From JAFMKE01 sp037624485 (GTDB lineage: Bacteria; Bacteroidota; Bacteroidia; Chitinophagales; UBA8649), in NCBI GenBank assembly GCA_037624485.1, contig JASJJC010000018.1:1-20350 (forward strand): a stretch of DNA of 20,350 nt. The letters run 5' to 3'. Below, piece after piece: positions 1 to 6,103 of this stretch. The number at the start of each line of letters is the position of its first letter. The stretch's first letter is position 1. A program made the translations under genes and the position numbers. A model generated the notes under the pieces. That model made no database searches. It saw only the letters and a program-made list of their open reading frames with translations, and was not told where the DNA came from.

Positions 1-143
1 TATATAAATACTTGATTATAAGTAATTTATAATATAAAAAAAATAAAAGATTTTTTGTGGTACAGTGTATTTAAGACATTAATACACTTAATTTGATAGG
101 ATTATTGATTATTAATTATTAATATTATAATTTGTCTAAATCA

Positions 144-177
144 CAAAAAAAAGGATTAAACTTTACGATTAATCCTT
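144..177 (-). terminator. Rho-independent terminator ending the leftward transcription unit
   Basis: AAGGATTAA (151-159) and TTAATCCTT (169-177) form a perfect 9-bp stem with a 9-nt loop. On the minus strand the stem is followed by a run of T (complement of the A-run 145-152). It lies downstream of the minus-strand coiled-coil gene and 35 bases after the stop of the possible small ORF, so it probably ends that unit. Confidence 0.7.
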
Positions 178-212
178 ATTACAAATTATCTACAATGTGA
201 TTTTTATCCCCT

Positions 213-299
213 TCAACCATACAACCAATCATACAAACCGTATAATACTATACCTGTCCAAAAACAAATTTCTATGACTTTAATTAGTTCTTCGTTCAT
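213..299 (-). CDS. Possible 28-residue single-span membrane peptide
   Basis: ATG at 299-297 opens a 28-codon frame closed by TGA at 215-213. The product starts with a charged segment (MNEELIKV) and continues as one hydrophobic, aromatic-rich stretch ending in LYDWLYG, as in small single-pass membrane peptides. It follows the coiled-coil gene by 72 bases on the same strand and sits just before a terminator, which fits the last gene of a unit. There is no Shine-Dalgarno sequence, and no homologue is recognised. In AT-rich DNA a frame this short can arise by chance, so this is a weak call. Confidence 0.25.
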   Translation of the reverse strand: MNEELIKVIEICFWTGIVLYGLYDWLYG

Positions 300-371
300 A
301 TATATTTCTGTAATTTGAAGGGTACTTGTTCTACCTCGTTGAGGTCTGTTTTATTTAATCTGAATAATTTC

Positions 372-1346
372 CTACTCTCTCAACCCCTTAGTATTCTTAT
401 TGATTTTGTACATCTGGTAGATTTGGATACCGGTCAGTAGGTTGTTGGTTTGGATTGAAGAGTTTACTGAATCTAAACCTTCTTGAACAAGTTGTCCCGT
501 TTCTTCTGTAATGAAACTTAATTCTCCTATAGAGGAAACTATATCTTGACCTACATTTCGAATTTCTTTCATGATATCATCTAAACCGTTATTTATTTCA
601 CCCAATAATTTCTTTATATCTTTTTCATGTTTAGAATCAAACATATTCAGTTGGTCTAACCTCTCATAGATTTCATAAAATGTAATCATATCGTTATTAA
701 TTAGAGACTGAACCATTGTTATTGACTGAACTAATAGAAGGTTAAAAATATGACCATCATCTTTTAAAATTTCTATATATTCAGTTATTTGTTCATTGTC
801 TAGTGGTTGTATATATGATGTATCATCAAAACTCCCACTATTTAAAATATTGTCCACGAACTCTTTACACTTTACTAAATCCCACCCTGTTCTATTTTTC
901 ACCTCTTTGATTCCTGTCAATGGGTTATCAGGTAAATATTTATCTAAATTATAATCCAGAGACTTTCTAGTACCCCCCTCATTGACACATATAACTAACT
1001 GTTCATAGATACTCTGAAGACTTTTTCTTTTGGTTTTTAAATAGTTCGATATTTGAACAAATTGTTTTATATAATCTCTGTTAATTTCTATTATTTTATC
1101 CTGATTTAGTTTTAATATTTTACCATAGTCATCCCCCTCAACAATATCAATTATACCATTTTCATCTGAATCAAGTTCTTTTAGTAAAATAGAATATTTC
1201 TCCTTCTGAAGTGATTCTTTTTCTTCTTTCTCCTTCTGAAGTCTTTCTTTTTCTTCCTTCTCCTTCTGAAGTCTTTCTTTTTCTTCCTTCTCCTTTTGAA
1301 GTCTTTCCCTTTCTTCTTTGTTGGGTCCAAACAATGATTTAAACAT
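372..1346 (-). CDS. Coiled-coil protein with tandem 10-residue repeats, an EF-hand loop and an L7/L12-like motif
   Basis: Unrecognised 324-residue protein with no signal peptide, probably cytoplasmic. Residues 11-50 are four copies of a charged 10-residue unit (consensus RLQKEKEEKE), predicted as a continuous helix or coiled coil. Directly after comes DSDENGIIDIVE (59-70), which matches every ligand position of a canonical EF-hand loop (D1, D3, N5, G6, D9, E12), so one calcium site is plausible. Residues 144-168 (TGIKEVKNRTGWDLVKCKEFVD...) resemble the helix-turn-helix of the ribosomal protein L7/L12 C-terminal domain, used in other proteins as an interaction module; this is an inference. The last 80 residues have heptad-like spacing. 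A TAtaTTTG promoter element lies 54 bases upstream. The function is unknown. Confidence 0.75.
   Translation of the reverse strand: MFKSLFGPNKEERERLQKEKEEKERLQKEKEEKERLQKEKEEKESLQKEKYSILLKELDSDENGIIDIVEGDDYGKILKLNQDKIIEINRDYIKQFVQISNYLKTKRKSLQSIYEQLVICVNEGGTRKSLDYNLDKYLPDNPLTGIKEVKNRTGWDLVKCKEFVDNILNSGSFDDTSYIQPLDNEQITEYIEILKDDGHIFNLLLVQSITMVQSLINNDMITFYEIYERLDQLNMFDSKHEKDIKKLLGEINNGLDDIMKEIRNVGQDIVSSIGELSFITEETGQLVQEGLDSVNSSIQTNNLLTGIQIYQMYKINKNTKGLRE
1201..1320 (-). repeat. Four in-frame 30-bp tandem repeats inside the coiled-coil gene
   Basis: Units are 1201-1230, 1231-1260, 1261-1290 and 1291-1320. The two central units are identical; the outer two differ by a few substitutions. Each encodes one 10-residue QKEKEEKE-type helix unit. 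The length is a multiple of three, so changes in copy number would keep the reading frame and only lengthen or shorten the helix. Confidence 0.9.
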
Positions 1347-1399
1347 ATATATTATTTTTAAGTGTTTTATTAGTTTCTTTATTTTTTTGATTATCTACT

Positions 1400-1407
1400 C
1401 AAATATA
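1400..1407 (-). promoter_or_regulatory. -7 element of the coiled-coil gene promoter
   Basis: On the minus strand this reads TATATTTG, an exact match to the Bacteroidota -7 consensus TAnnTTTG. It lies 54 bases before the ATG at 1346 and just after the stop of the preceding gene. I see no TTG -33 element at the expected 17-23 bp. Confidence 0.5.
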
Positions 1408-1415
1408 CTAAATTT

Positions 1416-1802
1416 TCAATATTCATAAATCATTATATCTTTTATAACAGTTTTGAATTCTCTATTAATTCGTTCTTCTCTAATCTTACCTTTTTTATAA
1501 ATAGAGTAGATATCGTTATTTCTTAAAACTTGATTATTTCTTATTCCTCTATAACCTTTCTCATAAATCAAATAACTAATTCTTCTATAACCTAAATCAT
1601 ATTCCTCTTTTAACATCTTAACCTCATCATAAAGTTGTTGTTGATATTTTGAATAATGACTTGTTTTAGTCAATTTACTGGATGTTATAGATAATGATAT
1701 TCTTATTATAATTGAGTTATATTTGTTTTCTCGACTTTGATTTTCGTTTAAACCAACCCTTTTTAGACAATCGGTTACCGTAGAGTAGTCTGAAGCATGC
1801 AA
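1416..1802 (-). CDS. Short basic protein resembling the DNA-binding part of a recombinase
   Basis: Up to 128 residues, strongly basic. Residues 56-118 (LYDEVKMLKEE..., then LGYRRISYLIYEKGYRGIR) recall the helix-turn-helix 'recombinase' domain that follows the catalytic domain in serine recombinases: a helix, 'RIS..L..KGY', then a short segment leading to a second helix. No catalytic domain is present, so it is a stand-alone DNA-binding protein or a remnant. The only possible start giving full length is TTG at 1802; the first in-frame ATG (codon 63) would leave 66 residues. The frame starts 10 bases after the stop of the membrane protein gene upstream, so the two may be co-transcribed. Assignment to a family is inference. 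Confidence 0.5.
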   Translation of the reverse strand: MHASDYSTVTDCLKRVGLNENQSRENKYNSIIIRISLSITSSKLTKTSHYSKYQQQLYDEVKMLKEEYDLGYRRISYLIYEKGYRGIRNNQVLRNNDIYSIYKKGKIREERINREFKTVIKDIMIYEY

Positions 1803-1812
1803 TAATACCTAA

Positions 1813-2169
1813 CTACGAAGACTCGTATTTTGAACTTCCATATCCAAGTATAGGCAGAAATATAAAGGGTAAGAGTAATAATCCTATCGTAAATCCTAAA
1901 TCTTTTCCAAACTTCTTGGATAGCAGAGCTGTGCTCCAAACTAGAAAGACTAAATTGATTAGTGGAATACAAAAAAGAATAAACCAATACCACGGTTTAT
2001 TAATAATTCTCAAAAAAACGATGGTACTGTATATGGGTATGAAGATACTCCACCCGGGTTGATTGGATTTCTCATAAATTTTCCACCAAGGAATTAGGAT
2101 AAGGAATACGGAAAAAATAAGGGATATTGATATTATTTGAGGCCCTCCCATCGAAATTAAGTCTAGCAT
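1813..2169 (-). CDS. DUF5684-type small integral membrane protein
   Basis: 118 residues with four hydrophobic segments, roughly 11-28, 40-55, 60-80 and 90-108. The pattern 'W..IYEKSNQPGW..FIPIY' followed by 'KPWYW' and 'SKKFGKDLGFTIGLLLLPF' and a C-terminal 'PILGYGSSKY' is characteristic of the DUF5684 family, sometimes found joined to or near signal peptidase I genes in Bacteroidota. No enzymatic residues are evident and the family's role is unknown. An exact promoter match (TTG-N23-TATATTTG) lies upstream. Met7 is an alternative start. Confidence 0.75.
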   Translation of the reverse strand: MLDLISMGGPQIISISLIFSVFLILIPWWKIYEKSNQPGWSIFIPIYSTIVFLRIINKPWYWFILFCIPLINLVFLVWSTALLSKKFGKDLGFTIGLLLLPFIFLPILGYGSSKYESS

Positions 2170-2179
2170 GCTTTTATTT

Positions 2180-2213
2180 CAAATATAGTCAATTATAGAT
2201 ATTCATATCACAA
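2180..2213 (-). promoter_or_regulatory. Bacteroidota-type promoter, TTG-N23-TAnnTTTG
   Basis: On the minus strand TTG (2213-2211) is followed after 23 bases by TATATTTG (2187-2180), with the ATG 10 bases further on. Both elements and the spacing fit the TTG-N17-23-TAnnTTTG pattern known from Flavobacterium. It should drive the DUF5684 gene and possibly the recombinase-like gene after it. Confidence 0.6.
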
Positions 2214-2328
2214 TCTATTTCTCAACACTAATACTTTACTTCTATTTTCACTTACATAAGCCGGCAATATGCAGCTCCACCAATGTATATATCTGAATAA
2301 GCGTATGTAATCAATGGATTAAAAAGGA

Positions 2329-2562
2329 CTATTCACATTCAATCTCAGTTCTCACATAGCTAATGTTTCCGCTACTGTCTAAAAAGGAGCTTGGCATCGT
2401 AATTTCTTCGCACAGCTCGCTGCTTTCCCTGTTTGTTTCTGTCCAAGTATAATTGTTTTGCATATTACTCTCGTATACCAAGGTGTCACATGAGCAAGAT
2501 TTTTTACACGCATTTAAGCTTAGTAAGGTCAGTAAAAAAAGGATAAATGATGGTTTTATCAT
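2329..2562 (-). CDS. Small cysteine-rich lipoprotein, unknown function
   Basis: 77 residues starting at Met 2562: a lysine, a hydrophobic stretch and the lipobox LNAC, so processing by signal peptidase II and lipid attachment at Cys19 is expected. The mature part is about 59 residues, starts KKSCSC and contains two further cysteines (in SSELCEE and the final ECE), which may form disulphides outside the cytoplasm. The frame stays open up to an ATG at 2604, but that start would add 14 residues before the signal peptide and lies against the terminator hairpin at 2605-2640, so the shorter form is preferred. No family is recognised. Confidence 0.65.
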   Translation of the reverse strand: MIKPSFILFLLTLLSLNACKKSCSCDTLVYESNMQNNYTWTETNRESSELCEEITMPSSFLDSSGNISYVRTEIECE

Positions 2563-2604
2563 AATAAAATTCTTGTGGATACGCTTTAGAATTATCAGAG
2601 ACAT

Positions 2605-2640
2605 AAAAAACCCCGAAGAATTATTTTCGGGGTCTTTTTT
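2605..2640. terminator. Bidirectional terminator downstream of ndk
   Basis: ACCCCGAA (2610-2617) pairs with TTCGGGGT (2626-2633) across an 8-nt loop. There are As on the left and Ts on the right, so either direction has a U-tract. It lies 17 bases after the ndk stop and insulates the lipoprotein gene from ndk read-through. Confidence 0.85.
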
Positions 2641-2656
2641 ATTCTTTTTTTGTGCC

Positions 2657-3073
2657 TTAGAATCTTTCTAAGTTACTAAAGAAGAAGCTCCCTTCTATAG
2701 CTGCATTTTCATCACTGTCACTGCCGTGGACAGCGTTGCGACCAATATTTTCTGCAAAACGTTTACGAATTGTTCCTTCTTCTGCATCAGCAGGATTAGT
2801 AGCACCAATTACTTTTCTAAAGTCAAGTACTGCATTGTCTTTTTCCAAGATAGCTGCATAAATTGGTCCTTCAGTCATAAAGTCGACCAATTCACCATAA
2901 AATGGTCTTTCTGCATGAACAGCGTAAAAGTCCTGAGCTTGAGCCAGAGTTAACTGGGTGTATTTTAAGGCAACAACCTTGAATCCACTTTTTAAAATTT
3001 GATCTAAAATAGCTCCTGCATGCCCATTTGCTGTAGCGTCAGGTTTAATCATTGTAAACGTTCTATATGACAT
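2657..3073 (-). CDS. ndk: Nucleoside diphosphate kinase
   Basis: 138 residues, the usual length of the bacterial enzyme. It transfers the gamma-phosphate of ATP to nucleoside diphosphates through a phosphohistidine. The catalytic histidine is His116 in NAVHGSDS (113-120). The N-terminal 'TFTMIKPDA' (5-13, with Lys10) and 'RPFYGELV' (56-63) are standard nucleotide-binding parts. It is cytoplasmic, housekeeping, and divergent from nrnA with 89 bases between the starts, where both promoters must lie. A strong hairpin terminator follows. Nothing unusual is seen. Confidence 0.97.
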   Translation of the reverse strand: MSYRTFTMIKPDATANGHAGAILDQILKSGFKVVALKYTQLTLAQAQDFYAVHAERPFYGELVDFMTEGPIYAAILEKDNAVLDFRKVIGATNPADAEEGTIRKRFAENIGRNAVHGSDSDENAAIEGSFFFSNLERF

Positions 3074-3150
3074 TATTAATTATTTAGTAGGTTAAATTCT
3101 AAAACTTGCGCAAAGATAAGTTTATTCAATTCATTTTAATAGATAAACTT

Positions 3151-3158
3151 TAACTTTG
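3151..3158 (+). promoter_or_regulatory. -7 element immediately before nrnA
   Basis: TAACTTTG matches TAnnTTTG exactly and ends only four bases before the nrnA ATG. Transcription normally starts a few bases after this element, so the transcript would have almost no leader. No TTG lies 17-23 bp upstream. Confidence 0.45.
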
Positions 3159-3162
3159 TCTT

Positions 3163-4167
3163 ATGATAAAAGCAATTGTGGATTTAAAATCTAGAATAAC
3201 AAATACAAAATCTATTGTGATAACTACGCATGTAAGTCCAGATGGCGATGCTATCGGAAGTAGTTTGGGTTTGTATCACTTTCTTAAGCAACAAAATATA
3301 AAAGCTCAAGTAGTCGTGCCCAATGCCTTTCCTAAATTTTTGATGTGGTTGGAAGGTAGTGAATCGATAATTGTCTTCGATCAAGATTCTGAGAAGGCCA
3401 AAGAAGTTATTCAGCGAGCAGATTTGATATTTGGTTTAGATTATAATGAGACAAAGCGAACAGCAAAAATGCAAGATTCAATTGACGCATCAGGTGCATA
3501 CAAGGTATTGATTGATCATCATATTGGAGAACCAACATGGCCCGACCTTAATTTATCTGTGGTTGGTGCAAGCTCAACTTGTGAGTTGGTTTTAGATTTT
3601 ATAAGCGCTTATTTAGGAGATAATATTCAACTTACTAGTGATATGGCATATTGCATTTATACAGGCTTGCTAACAGATACGGGAAATTTTCAGTTTTCCG
3701 CTACGACACCTAAAGTGCATTTACAAGCTGCACAATTGATAGAAGCTGGAGTAGAAGTGGACGTTGTGCATAATCATATCAATAATAGTTTTGACAAGCA
3801 ACGCTTGCAGTTTTTTGGATTTTGCGTGTCGGAGAGAATGAAAATTTTAAAAGATAAGAAAATTGCTTATTTAGCACTTAGTCAAGGAGACATGCGTCAT
3901 TATAATGTGCAAACTGGCGGCACTGAGGGATTGGTCAATGAGCCGATGAAGATCGCTGACATTGATATTTCTATTTTGATGAAAGAAGATGAGGGTAAAG
4001 TAAAAATGAGCTTTAGATCGAAGCGGGCTATTGATATTAGTGTTTTTGCTAAAAAATATTTTAATGGAGGGGGACATCGCAATGCAGCAGGTGGAATATC
4101 TTTCAAAAATTTAGTTGATACAGAAAGAGACTTACTTCGATATCTAGAAGAATTTAACATTCGTTAA
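3163..4167 (+). CDS. nrnA: DHH/DHHA1 phosphoesterase, NrnA-type oligoribonuclease / pAp phosphatase
   Basis: 334 residues in two domains. The DHH domain has its metal ligands at His23, Asp27 and Asp29 (in HVSPDGDAIGS), Asp93 (GLDYNE), Asp118-His119-His120 (LIDHH) and Asp172 (TDTG). The DHHA1 domain ends with the substrate-binding glycine motif GGGHRNAAGG (302-311). NrnA enzymes degrade 2-5 nt RNAs and dephosphorylate 3'-phosphoadenosine 5'-phosphate, replacing Orn in many bacteria. Family assignment is firm; the exact substrate range is inferred from homologues. It is divergent from ndk and followed 64 bases later by the isomerase operon, which has its own promoter element. Confidence 0.92.
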   Translation: MIKAIVDLKSRITNTKSIVITTHVSPDGDAIGSSLGLYHFLKQQNIKAQVVVPNAFPKFLMWLEGSESIIVFDQDSEKAKEVIQRADLIFGLDYNETKRTAKMQDSIDASGAYKVLIDHHIGEPTWPDLNLSVVGASSTCELVLDFISAYLGDNIQLTSDMAYCIYTGLLTDTGNFQFSATTPKVHLQAAQLIEAGVEVDVVHNHINNSFDKQRLQFFGFCVSERMKILKDKKIAYLALSQGDMRHYNVQTGGTEGLVNEPMKIADIDISILMKEDEGKVKMSFRSKRAIDISVFAKKYFNGGGHRNAAGGISFKNLVDTERDLLRYLEEFNIR

Positions 4168-4199
4168 ACTTCATCCATTTTTTTTAAGGCGCATTTTAC

Positions 4200-4207
4200 T
4201 ATATTTG
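4200..4207 (+). promoter_or_regulatory. -7 element of the prolyl isomerase operon
   Basis: TATATTTG, an exact TAnnTTTG match, ends 24 bases before the ATG at 4232. No clear -33 TTG is visible. It would drive both isomerase genes. Confidence 0.5.
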
Positions 4208-4231
4208 CAGCTTAATTAAAATCATAAAACA

Positions 4232-4930
4232 ATGAACAGATTAGCTAAAGGAATAATAGCAATGGCTCTAGTGAGCTTCGCTTTATTTTCGTGTAATGAG
4301 GGATCAACAGGGTCTCAGTTTTCAGGAGAGTTGAGTAATTTAGAAGATAGTGTGAGCTATGCATTAGGCATGAATGTTGGACAAAATTTGAAGCAATCAG
4401 GTTTCGAATCAATAAATGCCTTGGCTATGGCCAAAGCAATTACTGAAATATACGCAGGGGATAGCTCCTCCATGTCTCAGGAAGAGGCGGGGATGATAAT
4501 CAACGACTATATGTCTAAGCAAAGTGAAACAGCAGCAGCAGGTGCTAAACAACTAGGTGTAGAATTTTTAGCAGAAAATGCCACTAAGGAAGGAGTAAAT
4601 ACTACCGCAAGTGGACTTCAATATGAAGTGATTCAAGCAGGGGAAGGACCAAGTCCTTTGGCAACGAGTAATGTCACCGTGCACTATCACGGTACTTTGA
4701 TTGATGGAACTGTATTTGATAGTTCTATTGAAAGAGGCGAACCTGCTACCTTTCCATTGAATGGTGTAATACCAGGTTGGACTGAAGGTCTTCAGTTAAT
4801 GAAAGAAGGTGGAAAAACAAGATTTTTTATTCCTTCAGAGTTGGCTTACGGTGACCGTGCAGCTGGTGAGTTGATTGGCCCTGGTTCAACACTAATTTTT
4901 GATGTAGAATTGATTCAAGTAGGGGAGTAG
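4232..4930 (+). CDS. FKBP-type peptidyl-prolyl isomerase lipoprotein (Mip/FkpA-like)
   Basis: 232 residues. A signal peptide ends in the lipobox-like LFSC with Cys21 as the lipid site, so the protein sits on a membrane outside the cytoplasm. Residues 35-125 form a helical FKBP_N dimerisation region ('DSVSYALGMNVGQNLK' is its usual start), as in Mip and FkpA. The FKBP domain (about 128-231) keeps every active-site position of FKBP12: Tyr152, Phe162-Asp163, Val179-Ile180, Trp183, Tyr206, Phe223. It should catalyse proline isomerisation in envelope proteins. It is first in an operon with the cyclophilin-FKBP fusion 26 bases downstream. The catalytic segments of the two FKBP domains are nearly identical, so they are paralogues. 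Confidence 0.92.
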   Translation: MNRLAKGIIAMALVSFALFSCNEGSTGSQFSGELSNLEDSVSYALGMNVGQNLKQSGFESINALAMAKAITEIYAGDSSSMSQEEAGMIINDYMSKQSETAAAGAKQLGVEFLAENATKEGVNTTASGLQYEVIQAGEGPSPLATSNVTVHYHGTLIDGTVFDSSIERGEPATFPLNGVIPGWTEGLQLMKEGGKTRFFIPSELAYGDRAAGELIGPGSTLIFDVELIQVGE

Positions 4931-4956
4931 TTTTTTTTACAAACCAAAATAGAAAG

Positions 4957-5991
4957 ATGAAAAATTTAAAATTTATTATACTAAACCTTGCCCTAATAAT
5001 TAGCTTTGGATGTAGCGCAGAGGGTAACAAAAAAGAATCAAAGATGTTTGCAGAAATTACGACAACACAAGGTGTTGTAAAAGTTGAATTATTTTTCGAA
5101 AAAGCACCAATGACGGTTGCCAATTTTGTGGCATTAGCTGAAGGGGACATGAAAAATGATGCTAAAGATTTAGGTGTACCATACTACGATGGACTAAAAT
5201 GGCACCGAGTAATCAGTAAAGCCGAAGGAAGTGGACAGGATTTTATGATTCAAGGAGGAGACCCACAAGGAAATGGCATGGGAGGTCCTGGATATCAATT
5301 TCCAGATGAAATTGTAGGCTCGCTCAAGCATGACACTCCTGGTATTTTATCTATGGCCAATTCAGGGCCTGGCACAAATGGCAGTCAATTTTTCATCACT
5401 TTGGCACCTACCTCATGGCTAGACGGTAAACACACGGTTTTTGGAAAAGTGGTTGAAGGCATGGAATATGTGAGCAAAACTAGACAAAATGACGATATTG
5501 TATCTGTGAAAATAATCCGTGAAGGGAAAGATGCAGCTAAATTTGATGCACCCAAAGTTTTCACTGAAATTCAAGAAGCAATGAAGAATAAACTTGCTGA
5601 AAAGGAAAAGTTGGATGCGAATGCATTTGAAAGCTTTTTGAAAGATTATTATCCAGATGCTAAAAAAACGGAAAGTGGATTGTATTACGTGCATACCGTT
5701 GAAGGAACAGGCGTGCAACCTACAGCGGCTAATCAAGTAGAAGTTCATTACGAAGGACGATTTATGGATGGAAAGGTATTTGATAGTTCAATTGCTCGAG
5801 GAGAAACAATCACATTTGGATTGGGTCAAGTGATTCGCGGTTGGACTGAAGGCTTGCAGTTGATGAAAGAAGGTGGGAAAACCACACTCATCATTCCTTA
5901 CGTTCTAGCATACGGTGCTGGAGGTCGACCACCTCAAATTCCAGCTAAATCAGATTTAATTTTCGATATCGAGTTGATAAAGGTGAAATAG
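4957..5991 (+). CDS. Dual-family immunophilin: cyclophilin-FKBP fusion lipoprotein
   Basis: 344 residues. The signal peptide ends at a lipobox-like SFGC (Cys19; Phe at -2 makes it a weak match). The cyclophilin domain (31-188) keeps the catalytic set: Arg84, Phe96, Met97, Gln99, Ala134-Asn135, Gln144, Phe146, Trp154, Leu155 and His159. A charged helical linker (about 190-235) leads to an FKBP domain (238-344), also complete: Tyr265, Phe275-Asp276, Val292-Ile293, Trp296, Tyr319, Phe336. Two unrelated prolyl isomerase folds are thus joined in one envelope protein. Such cyclophilin-then-FKBP proteins have been described from Flavobacterium. It is the second gene of an operon with an FKBP lipoprotein and ends before a strong terminator. 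Confidence 0.93.
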   Translation: MKNLKFIILNLALIISFGCSAEGNKKESKMFAEITTTQGVVKVELFFEKAPMTVANFVALAEGDMKNDAKDLGVPYYDGLKWHRVISKAEGSGQDFMIQGGDPQGNGMGGPGYQFPDEIVGSLKHDTPGILSMANSGPGTNGSQFFITLAPTSWLDGKHTVFGKVVEGMEYVSKTRQNDDIVSVKIIREGKDAAKFDAPKVFTEIQEAMKNKLAEKEKLDANAFESFLKDYYPDAKKTESGLYYVHTVEGTGVQPTAANQVEVHYEGRFMDGKVFDSSIARGETITFGLGQVIRGWTEGLQLMKEGGKTTLIIPYVLAYGAGGRPPQIPAKSDLIFDIELIKVK

Positions 5992-6006
5992 ATTTAAAGT
6001 AGAAAT

Positions 6007-6036
6007 AAAAAAAGGCGCTCATTGAGCGCCTTTTTT
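6007..6036. terminator. Terminator of the isomerase operon
   Basis: GGCGCTC (6014-6020) and GAGCGCC (6024-6030) form a 7-bp GC-rich stem with a three-base loop. It is flanked by seven As and six Ts, so it should work in both directions. It starts 16 bases after the fusion gene's stop. Confidence 0.9.
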
Positions 6037-6038
6037 AT

Positions 6039-6071
6039 TAGTGGTCGGTCCACTATTAGTGAACTGCTCAC
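6039..6071 (+). repeat. Two further small hairpins between the terminator and the hydroxylase gene
   Basis: TAGTGG (6039-6044) pairs with CCACTA (6050-6055), loop TCGGT; then GTGA (6059-6062) pairs with TCAC (6068-6071), loop ACTGC. They sit head to tail right after the terminator, 33 bases before the next ATG. They may be decayed terminator, operator half-sites, or chance. Confidence 0.35.
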
Positions 6072-6103
6072 GAATAAAAAAATCTCCTTAACTTTATCTG
6101 CTT

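Larger units (their letters stand above)
1..371. other. AT-rich intergenic stretch with one possible small ORF
   Basis: This 371-base stretch has no long open frame on either strand. The first 140 bases are almost pure A/T and show nothing I can name. The rest holds a minus-strand hairpin followed by a T-run and a 28-codon open frame, both listed separately. Otherwise nothing is seen. Confidence 0.6.

Noticed and set aside
1201..1320. CRISPR array
   Set aside because: The 30-bp units are directly adjacent with no spacers and are in frame in a coding sequence.
1775..1993. 72-codon plus-strand frame
   Set aside because: It overlaps the membrane protein gene on the opposite strand, which has a promoter and a recognisable family.
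2563..2604. Longer start for the small lipoprotein
   Set aside because: It would place 14 residues before the signal peptide and start right beside the terminator hairpin.
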